A stretch of 37,180 nt of DNA from Verrucomicrobiota bacterium (GTDB taxonomy: Bacteria; Verrucomicrobiota; Verrucomicrobiia; Limisphaerales; JAJOIW01), in the NCBI GenBank assembly GCA_021209225.1, contig JAJOIW010000239.1, forward strand, positions 1 to 37,180, written 5' to 3'. Below, piece after piece: positions 24,688-34,861 of this stretch. A program made the position numbers and the translations under genes. The notes beneath the pieces were generated by a model that worked only from the letters and a program-made list of their open reading frames with translations, ran no database searches and was not told the DNA's origin. Within the stretch, counting starts at the first letter, position 1; each line of letters opens with the position of its first letter.

Positions 24688-26229
24688 TCATTCCTTCGAT
24701 GAATTTGAACGCTTTCTTAAAAATTCATAAAGTTCAGCCGCCGATTTTCTTCCAAACCCTGGCGTATTTTCAATGTCTTCGACTGTGGCCTTCCTGAGTC
24801 GTTGAACGGAACCAAATTTCTGCAGGAGGGCGGATTTCCTCTTCTGTCCGATGCCTGGAAATTCATCCAGCAGGCTCTCGGAGATTTTTTTGAGTCGGAG
24901 TTCGGCATTGAATGAGTTGGCGAACCGGTGGGATTCGTCCCGCACCCGCTGGAGCAATTTGAGTGCCCCGGAGCTGTGGTCGATGCGCAGCGGGTGGGGA
25001 ATGCCAGGGCGATAAATTTCTTCAAACTCCTTGGCCAGGCCAATCACGGGCACATGTTGCAGGTTGAGTTTGGCCAACTCGGTGCAGGCCGCATTGAGTT
25101 GGCCCCGCCCGCCATCTATCAGTATGAGGTCAGGCAATGCTGGGCCAGGTTTCTTATCGGGTGCTGGATCATCCCTCCACTGGGCAATTTCCTCCAGAAG
25201 GCGGGAATACCTGCGATGGATGGTTTCCGCCATGCAGGCAAAGTCGTCCTGCCCCTTCACCGATTTGATTTTGAATCGTCTGTATTGGCTTTTGTCTGGT
25301 TTGCCCTCGAAAAAGCTGACGAGCGACGAGACCTTGAAGGTGCCACTGATGTTGGATATATCATACCCCTCAATGCGACCGGGTGGGGACGCAAGTTCCA
25401 GAATGCGCGCCAGCTCAGCCAAGTCCCGATCCGGATCAATCGCCAGCGGGAAATTCTGTGGCATGCGGGAAAATTTCTGGGTTCTGCTCGTTGTCCGGTC
25501 GAGGTCACGGATCATGTCGCGGAGTTCCGCGGCCCGCTCAAAATCCATCACTGCCGCAGCTTTGGTCATTTCCTTCTCGAGTTCCTGCACTAATTCACGG
25601 GTCTGACCGCGCAGGAAGGTGCATGCCTCGGCGACTTTGGACCGGTATTCCTCGAGTGATACCTTGCCAACGCACGGGGCGCAGCACGACTTCAGATGGC
25701 CATATAAGCAGTGCTTATAATCCAGTTCGCCCGGCCGGTGAGTGCGGCATCCCCGGAGCCCGAACCTGGTGCGGAGCATTTTCAGTGTCCGGCGAACCGA
25801 TCCACTGTGGGCGAATGGACCAAAGTATTCACACCCATCATCCTGTTTCAGCCGGGTCAATGCGAATTTCGGAATCTCATCCTGGAGATTGACTTTCAAT
25901 AGAAGGAAACGCTTGTCATCGCGGAAACTGATATTGTATCTGGGGCGGAATTCCTTGATCAGCTTCCCTTCCAGTAAGAGAGCCTCAGGCTCACTATTGA
26001 CCACATAATGATCGAAGTCCTCTATCGCCTCCAGCAACGCCTTCAGTTTCAAATCCCACCCCTGCTGGCGCGATGGATGAAAGTATTGACTCACGCGTTT
26101 TCTCAGACTTCTGGCTTTTCCCACGTAAATGACCCGGGCAAAGCGGTCCCTCATCAGGTACACCCCGGGTTTGTGGGGGAGCTGACTCAGCTTGTTTCGA
26201 ATCGTATCATTCACCGGCACAGCAGCCAT
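24688..26229 (-). CDS. uvrC: UvrABC excinuclease subunit C
   Basis: The start is chosen as MAAVPVNDTIRNKLSQLPHK (26229); the frame opens 15 codons earlier. The order is typical: GIY-YIG nuclease (KPGVYLMRDRFARVIYVGKA, residues about 20-100), Cys-rich segment (HCLYGHLKSCCAPCVGKV), UVR motif that binds UvrB (KAAAVMDFERAAELRDMIRD), RNase-H-like C-terminal nuclease (IEGYDISNISGT, LPDLILIDGGRGQLNAACTE, DESHRFANSFN) and double helix-hairpin-helix DNA-binding domain (FPGIGQKRKSALLQKFGSVQ, TPGFGRKSAAELYEFL). At about 513 aa it is shorter than E. coli UvrC (610) but complete. It makes both incisions around UvrB-bound DNA lesions in nucleotide excision repair. Divergent from rnhA. Confidence 0.97.
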   Translation of the reverse strand: MAAVPVNDTIRNKLSQLPHKPGVYLMRDRFARVIYVGKARSLRKRVSQYFHPSRQQGWDLKLKALLEAIEDFDHYVVNSEPEALLLEGKLIKEFRPRYNISFRDDKRFLLLKVNLQDEIPKFALTRLKQDDGCEYFGPFAHSGSVRRTLKMLRTRFGLRGCRTHRPGELDYKHCLYGHLKSCCAPCVGKVSLEEYRSKVAEACTFLRGQTRELVQELEKEMTKAAAVMDFERAAELRDMIRDLDRTTSRTQKFSRMPQNFPLAIDPDRDLAELARILELASPPGRIEGYDISNISGTFKVSSLVSFFEGKPDKSQYRRFKIKSVKGQDDFACMAETIHRRYSRLLEEIAQWRDDPAPDKKPGPALPDLILIDGGRGQLNAACTELAKLNLQHVPVIGLAKEFEEIYRPGIPHPLRIDHSSGALKLLQRVRDESHRFANSFNAELRLKKISESLLDEFPGIGQKRKSALLQKFGSVQRLRKATVEDIENTPGFGRKSAAELYEFLRKRSNSSKE

Positions 26230-26395
26230 CATAGCACGCCATCCGCCACTGTGCCGGAAAATTTCATCTCCCAATTCCTGGATTCAGTCTGATTCCGCGA
26301 GACGCACCACCTCAATGTGTGGTTATTTGTGCCATGTGATGGAGCCAGGGACTTTGTTGCCTCACCGGAATTTTTCATCCATGATCTGTGGCCAG

Positions 26396-26884
26396 ATGCA
26401 TGAAGTCACATTGTACACGGATGGGGCATGCCGGGGGAATCCAGGAAAAGGTGGATGCGGGGTCGTGCTGATTTCGGGATCACATCGAAAGGAATTGTCC
26501 GCCGGGTATGTACTCACCACCAATAATCGAATGGAGCTGATGGCCGCCATTCTTGGCTTATCTGCCCTGAAATCCCCATGCCATGTCCAACTCTTCTCCG
26601 ATTCCAAGTACCTGGTCGATTCCATGAATCTGGGGTGGGTCCAGAAATGGAAGGCCACCCAGTGGCGCAAAAAGGAGAATGTGGACCTCTGGATTCAGAT
26701 TCTCGATCTGTGTGATATCCACCAGGTGCGGTTCCACTGGGTCAAGGGCCACGCCGACAATGCTGAGAACAAGCGGTGCGACGAACTGGCTGTCCTGGCC
26801 AGTCAATCCAGCCACCTGATCACCGATGCCGGTTACGAAAATGAAATCCAACGCCGTCAGGCTCAGTCCGATCTCTTCGATTGA
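26396..26884 (+). CDS. rnhA: Ribonuclease HI
   Basis: This 162-aa protein starts MHEVTLYTDGACRGNPGKGG; the open frame extends upstream but the family begins here (a Met five codons earlier is possible). All catalytic residues are present: Asp9 (YTDG), Glu47 (NNRMELMA), Asp69 (FSDSKYLVDS), His119 and Asp129 (VKGHADNAENKRCDELA). WVQKWKATQWRKKENVDLW is the basic handle region. It cuts the RNA strand of RNA-DNA hybrids (R-loops, primers). It is divergent from uvrC with about 166 bp between the starts, so the two share a promoter region. Confidence 0.96.
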   Translation: MHEVTLYTDGACRGNPGKGGCGVVLISGSHRKELSAGYVLTTNNRMELMAAILGLSALKSPCHVQLFSDSKYLVDSMNLGWVQKWKATQWRKKENVDLWIQILDLCDIHQVRFHWVKGHADNAENKRCDELAVLASQSSHLITDAGYENEIQRRQAQSDLFD

Positions 26885-27158
26885 TTACCCAGCCGAATCA
26901 CACCGGAAAACTCTCCTTCACACCGATCCCATTCTCCACCGCCGCTCGAATGAATGTGCCCAGAATCAAAATTCCTGCGAATCCCCATCCATTCATAGTT
27001 CATCTCATCCATCCGAGATCCTGCTTGAAACACATACTAGGGTTCTCCATAATCCAGCCCATCGTTCATCCATGCTGATTCACGATTGCAGGCATTTTAG
27101 ACACATTGAATCTCATCCTGACACCTTGCGCTGATGCGTGGGGGCACTTGCGCTTGAA
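26885..27158. other. Intergenic region before the MBOAT gene
   Basis: No gene is seen in 274 bp. It presumably carries the promoter for the MBOAT-SGNH-ebo group. No terminator stem or operator is evident. Confidence 0.45.
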
Positions 27159-28606
27159 ATGGTCTTTTCATCGGTGACATTTCTGATTTTTCTGACTGTG
27201 GTTCTGCTGGTGTATTTCCGCCTGGACCACCGCCGTCAGAATTATTTTTTTACTGGTTGCGAGTTATGTGTTCTACGGTTGGTGGGATGTGCGCTTCCTT
27301 CTGCTGATATTTATTTCCTCGAGTGTGGATTATTATTGTGGTCTGAGGATTGCTGCCGCCGGGCCATCGAAGCAGAGGCAATACTACGTGTGGCTGAGTC
27401 TTGTGGTGAACCTCGGATTTATATGCGTCTTCAAATATTTTAATTTTTTTTGCAGATTCGTTTGAGCAATTTCTGGGACTTTTTGGAATGCAGGCGGATA
27501 TGCCCACCTTGCGGATCATCCTGCCGGTCGGGATATCATTCTACACTTTTCAATCGCTGTCCTATACTCTCGATGTCTATCGGGATCAACTCCAGCCCAC
27601 CCGCAGCTTTCCCAATTATTTATTATTCGTTTCCTTCTTCCCTCAGTTGGTGGCCGGACCCATCGAAAGGGCCTCCCGCTTATTGCCTCAATGTGAAAGT
27701 CCGCGCACCATCCATTATTCAGAAATCACCAATGGCATCTGGTTGATTGGTTTGGGATTCTTCAAGAAAGTTGTCATAGCCGATCGTCTTGGGTCTGTCG
27801 CGGATTATGGATTCTCCTCCGGGCTGGCCCACTACGGGTCTGCTGCCGACTGGATATTTGTCTATGCATTCGCCTTCCAGATTTATGGGGATTTTTCCGG
27901 TTATTCCGACATTGCCCGAGGGGTTTCCAAAGTTCTGGGTTTTGATCTGATGGTCAATTTCCGTGCTCCCTACCTGGTGAAGTCGCCGTCTGCTTTCTGG
28001 CAGAACTGGCATATCAGTCTGTCCACATGGCTGCGGGATTATTTATATATTCCGCTTGGCGGCAACCGCTTTGGTTCGTGGAAAACCTATCGCAATCTCC
28101 TGTTGACCATGCTGCTTGGCGGCCTGTGGCATGGCGCCGATTTTGCTTTCCTGCTTTGGGGCTTATTCCACGGTCTGATCCTGATTGTTCACCGGCTCGG
28201 CACTGCTCACCATCTGCTTCCATCGCCCCCGTCGCCAGCAACCGGGAATAGACTCTCCCGATTCTCTCACGTGGTTGGCATCATCGCTTTCTTTCAGGTC
28301 ACCTGCTTTGGATGGCTGCTGTTCCGCACCGGAACATTGCCTGAGAACTTTTCGCAGGCGGGCTTCCTGCAATCCTTCCTCCAGGCGTCGTTGAAATGGG
28401 ATTTTTCACCGGATTCAGCGGAGTTTCTCCAGCCGGTACTCCTTTTAGGTGCCATGGCGATGATATGCCAATGGCGGCATGAATCCATGCATCGGTTCAG
28501 CCAATGGAAACCCAGTGACCAGGCAAAAGCCATCGTCGTCCTTCTCCTTCTGATCACAACTCTGGGTGTTTTCGATGGATCTCAATTTATCTACTTCCAG
28601 TTTTAA
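27159..28606 (+). CDS. MBOAT-family O-acyltransferase, two frameshifts
   Basis: Three frames join into one protein of about 480 aa. The start MVFSSVTFLIFLTVVLLVYF lies at 27159. The first break (T7 at 27245-27251, should be six) restores RRQNYFLLVASYVFYGWWDV; the second (T8 at 27444-27451, should be seven) restores KYFNFFADSFEQFLGLFG. The body carries the MBOAT landmarks PVGISFYTFQSLSYTLDVYR, FPQLVAGPIERASRLLPQ, YGDFSGYSDIARGVSKVLGF, NFRAPYLVKSPSAFWQNWHI, LRDYLYIPLGGNR and the catalytic-His motif LLGGLWHGADFAFLLWGLFH. Proteins of this group (AlgI, DltB, PatA) pass acetyl or other acyl groups across the inner membrane to an SGNH partner. The next gene overlaps its stop by one base. Confidence 0.9.
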
Positions 28607-29867
28607 TGATGAGACAGAGAGTTCAATGGAATCATGTGCTGACAAAATGCCTTTGGATACTGGCATTGATTTCTCTGATGTGCCTCTGGCTGGGGATTCC
28701 CGAGTGGATGGCTCAGATTGCCGACCGGCTTGCTGGCGACCTGGTTCAAAGGGCTCTGGGAGCCAAGATTTACTCTTCCCTGGAATTCTTTGAGAACCGC
28801 TTTCAGGAAGTTTTCAAGATTCTGTTTCTGATGTGTGTTCTGGGATTGATTTATTTTTATGTTGCCTGTTATTCCCGCCGGTGGAATGGAATCAGGTGCC
28901 TCATTTTCCGTGTGGGGATCGGGTTTGTTGGAGTCAATGTTCTTCTGGCGGGATTGATTCACACCGGACTTTTCTGGGGGATTGTGGATCCGCGGTGAAA
29001 AGTCGGTGAATCTGGTGAACTGGCAGTTCAAATCGATCCTTGCGCGGGACACACATGATGTGACGAAGGGGATTATATTGGGATCGAGTCAGGCGCGGGC
29101 TCAGCTGGATGAGGAGCTGATCAACCCGACATTATCCAAGCGGCAGGTCCTGGCTCTGGGAGCTTCATTTTCCTGGCTGCATGGCTCTGGAGATCAATCT
29201 CATTTTCCGCAGGGCTTTTCAACTGGCGGCTCCGTCGTTTGTGGTTTGTTATGTGAGTGAAGGCACCTTTTTTCAAGATACCGGGACGACTGCTCAGGGG
29301 TATTTTGTGCATGTATCCGACTTACCCCGCATTCTATCCTGGAACCCATCCCATACTCATGTGGTTGATTGGCTCCAGGTCCGATACAGTATTCTGGGAC
29401 AATTCGTGCCCCTCTACTACCTGCGGGAACCTGTGGCCCAGTCCATTCTGGGCGCTTCCATGACATATATCGACCAGAGAAGACACGACAATTCTCTGGA
29501 TACTGACCTCATGTCCCGCGCCAGATCCTTTGCCCAACTCTATTCATCCGGCCCGAATAGTCACTTCCAGTTCCTGGCCTTTCAGGATTTTGCCAGCTTA
29601 TGTGTCCAGCGAAACATCCGGTTGATCGTGATTCAGGGTAATCTCAATCCCATCGTGGATTCATTTCTACCACCTGAAATCCGGCCCAGGATGGAGAATT
29701 TCCTCGCGGAACTGGATGCCTCCAGCGACCTGATCACCGTCGTGGATGCCCAACAATTCACACCGGATTCCGGCGCGGTTTATTCGGACCTCACTCATGT
29801 GGACACAGCGACACAGCATTATTTTTCCACGCAATTTGCCGAATGGTTGGATAAATTTCCATTCTAA
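28606..29867 (+). CDS. SGNH-like partner of the MBOAT protein, two frameshifts
   Basis: Three frames form one protein of about 420 aa. The N-terminal part has membrane helices (CLWILALISLMCLWLGIP, ILFLMCVLGLIYFYVACYS, VGIGFVGVNVLLAGLIH). The first break, a G5 at 28976-28980 that should be four, restores HTGLFWGLWIRGEKSVNLVN. The second, a T4 at 29168-29171 that should be three, restores LALGASFPGCMALEINLIF. The periplasmic domain shows GIILGSSQARAQLDEELINP (nucleophile block) and VYSDLTHVDTATQHYFS with the Asp-x-x-His pair of SGNH hydrolases. The likely role is the final O-acylation of a cell-surface polymer, as in AlgJ/AlgX or DltD. The start overlaps the MBOAT stop (TAATG). Confidence 0.72.
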
Positions 29868-29951
29868 GTGATTTGGCAGCAGGAATCTGTCCCGGTTGCC
29901 ATAAGCTGTGATTGTCATGCCCGAATTTCAGGCTAACATGGTTTGGAATCA

Positions 29952-30867
29952 GTGAAGAGTCAGCATAAAACCATTTCCCTGGATGAGAACCGGGTTGGAG
30001 TCATTGTCCAACTGCTGGAGGAATGGGTCCAGCGTCATTCAGACGCCGGGGCCTACACATGGTATTGCGATCAGAAGCATCGATTGTCTGTTGCCACATC
30101 CGTTCCTGACCGGACATTTTTTTCTCAGTATCAGTCAGATTGGCCGCCGTATCGGGAAGCTCGACCTCAAGCTCGGATCCAACGATTTTCGGCGTGCGGG
30201 TGAGAGCCGGCCTGGCTGGAATCCGGTTGGTTGGTCTGTGGACCAGGCGGCTCGTCTTGCCCTGCTCCTCGGGACGACACCCCCAGGGGAATTTCCCGCA
30301 AGATTGGAAAAATTATGCCGCTCGGCCGACATCAGTGAGATGCTCACTTACTACCGTGGCTTACCACTTTACCCGAACCAGCCCGCCTATTTCTTCAGAG
30401 CGACCGAAGGCCTGAGAAGCAATATCCGACCGGTTTTTGAATCTGTTGCCCACCACAATCCCTACCCATTGGAGCAGTTCGATGAGAACTCCTGGAATCA
30501 CATGGTGCTGAAGGCTATCTTCATTGGCTCGTCTCTGGCTCCCATGGTTGGATTTGAAGCCAGAACCAATGTCAATCTGGCCCGGATGCTTTGCCATTAT
30601 GCCCATGAGCGGTGGGCGGCACGTCGATCAGTCAATCCCGAACTCTGGAGGGCTGTTGGACCATTCGCTCATTTGGTGGATGGAGCCATGAATGATTTTA
30701 AAAAAATAATGGAAACAGGATCGGAATTGGACCAGCTGGCGGCCATGCTCGCTCTGCAAAGCTGTCCCGATAAACGGGTGGTTGAAAGTTGGCCTGGCTT
30801 CAATTCCTCTATCCCTGTGGCCCATACATGGAACGATATCGCTATCAGCTGGAAGAATTCACAATGA
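29952..30867 (+). CDS. eboA: EboA-domain protein, one frameshift
   Basis: The GTG start at 29952 gives VKSQHKTISLDENRVGVIVQ; a TTG three codons earlier is possible. After PDRTFF the frame breaks, and shortening the T7 run at 30117-30123 to six restores FLSISQIGRRIGKLDLKLGS. The rest matches EboA closely: RAGESRPGWNPVGWSVDQAA, YYRGLPLYPNQP, RATEGLRSNIRPVFESVAHH NPYPLEQFDENSWNHMVLKA, FEARTNVNLARMLCHYAHER WAARRSVNPELWRAVGPF. About 304 aa. The ebo (eustigmatophyte bacterial operon) genes are linked to transport or export of secondary metabolite precursors in cyanobacteria and endosymbionts; EboA's exact biochemistry is unknown. The eboB start overlaps its stop (ATGA). Confidence 0.88.
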
Positions 30868-31796
30868 ATACCCAAAACACAGATCTTAAATTCATCGATC
30901 CACATATTCACATGAATGCCCGGACCACCGATGATTACGAGCGCATGGTTGAGGCTGGGATAGTCGCTGTCATTGAGCCGGCATTCTGGCTTGGTCAGCC
31001 CCGCACCAATGTCGGCAGTTATACTGATTATCTATCCACCCTGGTTGGCTTCGAGCGCTTCCGGGCGGCTCAGTTCGGAATCCGCCATTACTGCACGATC
31101 GGCCTCAACAGCAAAGAAGCCAACAATCAGGAATTGGCTGAGGCGGTATTGGAAATTCTGCCCCTTTACCTGCAGAAGGATGGTGTTGTGGCGGTTGGGG
31201 AAATCGGATACGACGATCAGACGGCTCTGGAGGATCGATTTTTCCGCGAGCAACTCGAGCTGGCCAAAGAGCTGGATATGCTGGTCATGATTCATACCCC
31301 TCACCGCGATAAAAAACAGGGCACTACCCGCAGCATGGATGTTGTCCTCGAACATGGGCTCGATCCCACTCGCGTCACCATTGATCACAACAATGAGGAG
31401 ACGGTCAAAGAAGTCCTGGACCGCGGATTCTGGGCGGCTTTCACATTGTATCCCAAAACCAAAATGGGCAATGAGCGCATGGTGGAGGTTGTGCGCCAAT
31501 ACGGGTCCGATCGTATTATTGTGGATTCCAGTGCGGATTGGGGCATGTCCGATCCCCTGGCTGTTCCCAAGACTGCCCGGTTGATGCTGGAGAGGGGGAT
31601 CGATCGCGGGGCGGTGCACAAAACCTGCTATGCCAACGCCATTGCCATGTATGGACAGAGTGGTCAGTTTAATGAATCCGACTGGTTGAACCCATTGCCG
31701 ATCGACCAGCGGACCCTGTTTGAAGGCAATTCCGTCCTGCGTGGTCAATCCCCCCGTATCGACACCGCCTCATCGGATCCGCTCCTCATCCAGTGA
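30864..31796 (+). CDS. eboB: TatD-family metal-dependent hydrolase EboB
   Basis: The start MNTQNTDLKFIDPHIHMNAR at 30864 overlaps the eboA stop by four bases. The 310-aa TIM-barrel hydrolase shows the metal-binding residues: His-x-His in DPHIHMN, Glu in VVAVGEIGYDDQ, His in MLVMIHTPHRDK, His in VTIDHNNEET and Asp in IIVDSSADWGMSDPLAVP. The linkage to eboA places it as EboB rather than a general TatD nuclease; the substrate is not known. The usual following genes (eboC prenyltransferase, eboD dehydroquinate-synthase-like, eboE, eboF) are not found here. It is intact. Confidence 0.88.
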   Translation: MNTQNTDLKFIDPHIHMNARTTDDYERMVEAGIVAVIEPAFWLGQPRTNVGSYTDYLSTLVGFERFRAAQFGIRHYCTIGLNSKEANNQELAEAVLEILPLYLQKDGVVAVGEIGYDDQTALEDRFFREQLELAKELDMLVMIHTPHRDKKQGTTRSMDVVLEHGLDPTRVTIDHNNEETVKEVLDRGFWAAFTLYPKTKMGNERMVEVVRQYGSDRIIVDSSADWGMSDPLAVPKTARLMLERGIDRGAVHKTCYANAIAMYGQSGQFNESDWLNPLPIDQRTLFEGNSVLRGQSPRIDTASSDPLLIQ

Positions 31797-32088
31797 GACC
31801 GGACAGTCCGTCGCTCACAAAAGCAACAGCGGTGGGAAGCGACGGCCTGTGGCCGTGTTGTGGCAGAGTCCAGAAAAATTGTTCTCCATGAATAGCATGT
31901 TTCCATATGGCCACCGGGTCATCCCTCAGCTTCCCGCAGGTTTCACTCCTGTGGTGCTTGTGGCTTCCGATCCTGTGCGGTTTGCCAGCTGGAGTCAAAG
32001 CCGCCTCCCCACAGCACCCGTGCAATCACCGCTCTGAGCTTGTGCATTCCGCCTCCAGCGGCCCTTGGAGGGGAGCCGAAGTGACAGT
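31797..32088. other. Intergenic region before redox module 2
   Basis: No gene is seen in 292 bp. A patch around 31975-32010 resembles the GC-rich interspersed repeats of the group (CTGTGCGG, GCCTCCCCACAGCACC). The region ends the ebo group and should hold the promoter of the cytochrome gene. Confidence 0.4.
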
Positions 32089-34861
32089 ATGACCACGACG
32101 AAGAAACATCTCATCCGCCCGCTTCAGAAAAGGAACAGACCTGATCTGTGCGGGAAATTTATCCCTCTTGCTTTCGCGCGATTCATTCAGCTCGTGGCCC
32201 CGGTTGCCATTCTGCTTTGTGTGGGTTCGATCGTCTCTGCTGAAGTCATCGTTCCCGGGCTGGCAACCACTCAGATGGCTCCGGAACTCAAAGGTCTGGT
32301 GTTGATTGAGGAACTGAATTGTGTCGCCTGCCACACAAGCGAAGCTCCTCTGGCCAGCCGCTCGAAGCGGGCACCCCGACTCGCTGCAGTCGGATCGCGT
32401 ATCCACCCGGAATTCCTCGAATCATTCATCCGCAACCCGCACGCAACCAAACCCGGCACCACCATGCCAGACGTGCTGGCCCACCTCGACATGCGGGAAA
32501 AAGCGCAGGTCGCCACCTCACTCACGCATTTTCTGTTGTCACTGGATGCGAATGACTTTGCTCCGCAGCCGCCGGATCTGGTGGCTGCCCGACATGGCGA
32601 GCGCCTTTTTCATTCCCGGGGATGTGCCGCCTGTCATTCACCCCGCGATGCTGAGGGAAACGAATTGCTCCCGGGTGAGTCGAGCCCACTCGGGGCGCTG
32701 GATAAGAAATACAGCTTCTCAAGTCTGGTTGAATTTCTGCGGCGTCCCCATGCCAGCCGGCCATCCGGACGCATGCCTGACCTGCGGTTGTCGACGCCGG
32801 ATGTCGAGCGCATTGCTCATTATCTGGTGCGGGACACCCAGGTGCCGGGCAACCTCAAATACACTCTCTATCGTGGTGACGTCTGGGAGGGCCTGAAAGG
32901 AGACAACGTCCAGGCTGAAAAGGCCGGTCATGTGGACGACTTTGCTGCCGCCAGTCTGGGGAAACTGCAACAGCACACCGCCCTGCAGTTCGAAGGTTGG
33001 ATCGATATCCCACAGGCAGGTGAGTACCGTTTCTATCTGCAAATGAATGGCGGGTCTCTTCATCTGGATGGCGGGCAACTCATCCACCAGGATCCCAGCG
33101 ACCGCCGTGGTGTGAAACAGCTCGAAGCCGCCACCCACCTCAAACGCCGGCTGGCGGAAAATCCAGCTGCTCTACTTCCACACCGGATACGATGCAAAAT
33201 TCTCCCTCGAAATGGAAGGCCCGGACCTCGCCCGGCAATCCATCCCATCCTCAATGCTTTCCATCTCCAACAAACCCATACCCGACTTCAAGTCTCTCCA
33301 CGTCGACGCTGCGCTGGCGGCCCGTGGGCGCGAATACTTTTCCAGATTCGGCTGTGCGGGGTGCCATGACGATATTCAGGTTGGCGCCAAGCCAGCCAAA
33401 GCATTTTCCCGACTCGGCCCCCGGGGTGGATGTCTGAGTGAATCGGCGGGACCCTGGCCGCGATACGACCTGAATACCGAGCAGAGGGAATGGATTGCCA
33501 CCGCCTTGCCCACGGCCGAAATCGCCATGCTGGATGACCTGCAGCTGCTGAACAAGACGCTTGTCACCTTCAACTGCCTTGCCTGCCATGAGCGCAGCGG
33601 TCTTGGCGGGATTCCCCCGGAGCGCCACAGATATTTCTCCGGCACCAGTGAGACGCTTGGCGACCAGGGCCGTCTGCCGCCTCCCCTGACTCACGTCGGA
33701 GCAAAACTCACGCCTGAATGGCTTACGGAAGTTTTGCTGCGTGGAAAACGCCAGCGGGAATACCTTCACAGTGCCATGCCTCAGTTTGGCGAGGCAAACG
33801 TCGGGCATCTGGTCGACCTGTTTGGGCGTGTGGATGTGCTGGAATCCGCGACGGTCCCCGAATTTGCGGATCCTGAGGTGGCCAAAAATGCAGGACACCA
33901 GTTGATTGGCACCACAGGACTCAGTTGCATCGCCTGCCACGACTTCAACGGACAAAAAGCGGTGGGAGCCGGCGCACTCGATATCGTGCATGTCACGGAT
34001 CGGCTCAGGAAAAACTGGTTCCATCTATTCATGCTTGAACCGGCGCGCTTCCATCCCACGGTGATCATGCCCAGCTACTGGCCGGGCGGCCAATCAGTCC
34101 GACCCGATCTCCCCGGTGGCGATGCCTCACATCAAATCGAGGCCCTATGGAAATACCTCGAGGATGGGACGCGTGTGAAAAAGCCAGTGGGCTTGTCGAG
34201 GCAGTCCCGCGAACTTCGGGTCGGTGATGTGGCGGAAGTCTGCCGGGGCCGAAGCCCGATTGGCTATCGCGGAATCGCGGTGGGATATCCACTGGGCATC
34301 AACCTCGCCTTTGACTCTGAGCAGATGTCCCTGCGGATGCTCTGGAAAGGAGGGTTTGCCAATGTGGGTCCCGGATCCTTTGAACCCCGGGGCATCGAAC
34401 GCATCGCTTTCCCTGCGGGCATTCCATTTCACCGCCTGAATTCATTGGACGACAACTGGCCGTATAAAGGCAAAACCAACCATGCTTTCCCCCAGGATCA
34501 TGGTTATCAGTTCCGCGGGTATCATCTCGATTCCCTCCGGAGACCAACTTTCCTCTACCAGTACGGCGACATCACTGTGGAGGATTATTTTGAAGACAGA
34601 CTCAACCATGATGGCGAGGCTGGTTTCAGCCGGACCATTCACTTTGTTTCTCCCGGTGCCGCATTGCCATTTTATTTTCGTGTTGCATCCGGCACATCCA
34701 TCTCGGTTCAGTCGGACAGTGAGTTCACCTGTGATCAACTCCGGATCCGCATCACCAGTCATCACACGGGCATCGTGCGCGACGGCCATTCCGGCGAGGT
34801 ATTGATTCCGCTGACCCTGCCCAAAGGCCCATCCACTCTCACCCTCGAATACAAATGGTAA
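32089..34861 (+). CDS. Five-haem cytochrome-PA14 fusion (redox module 2), one frameshift
   Basis: The start MTTTKKHLIRPLQKRNRPDL is followed by a signal-anchor (IQLVAPVAILLCVGSIVSAE). Five CXXCH motifs are seen: CVACH (about 32320), CAACH (32623), CAGCH (33353), CLACH (33575) and CIACH (33926). Candidate Met ligands are in GTTMPD, SGRMPDL, SAMPQF and VIMPSYW. A PA14 domain lies between haems 2 and 3 (YTLYRGDVWEGLKGDN to RRGVKQLEAATHLK). A break there is repaired by reading two A residues at 33142-33144 instead of three, restoring NAGWRKIQLLYFHTGYDAKF. The end (IGYRGIAVGYPLGINLAFDS onward) is the module shared with the cupredoxin fusion. About 923 aa, periplasmic. The propeller gene overlaps its stop by 7 nt. 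Confidence 0.85.
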
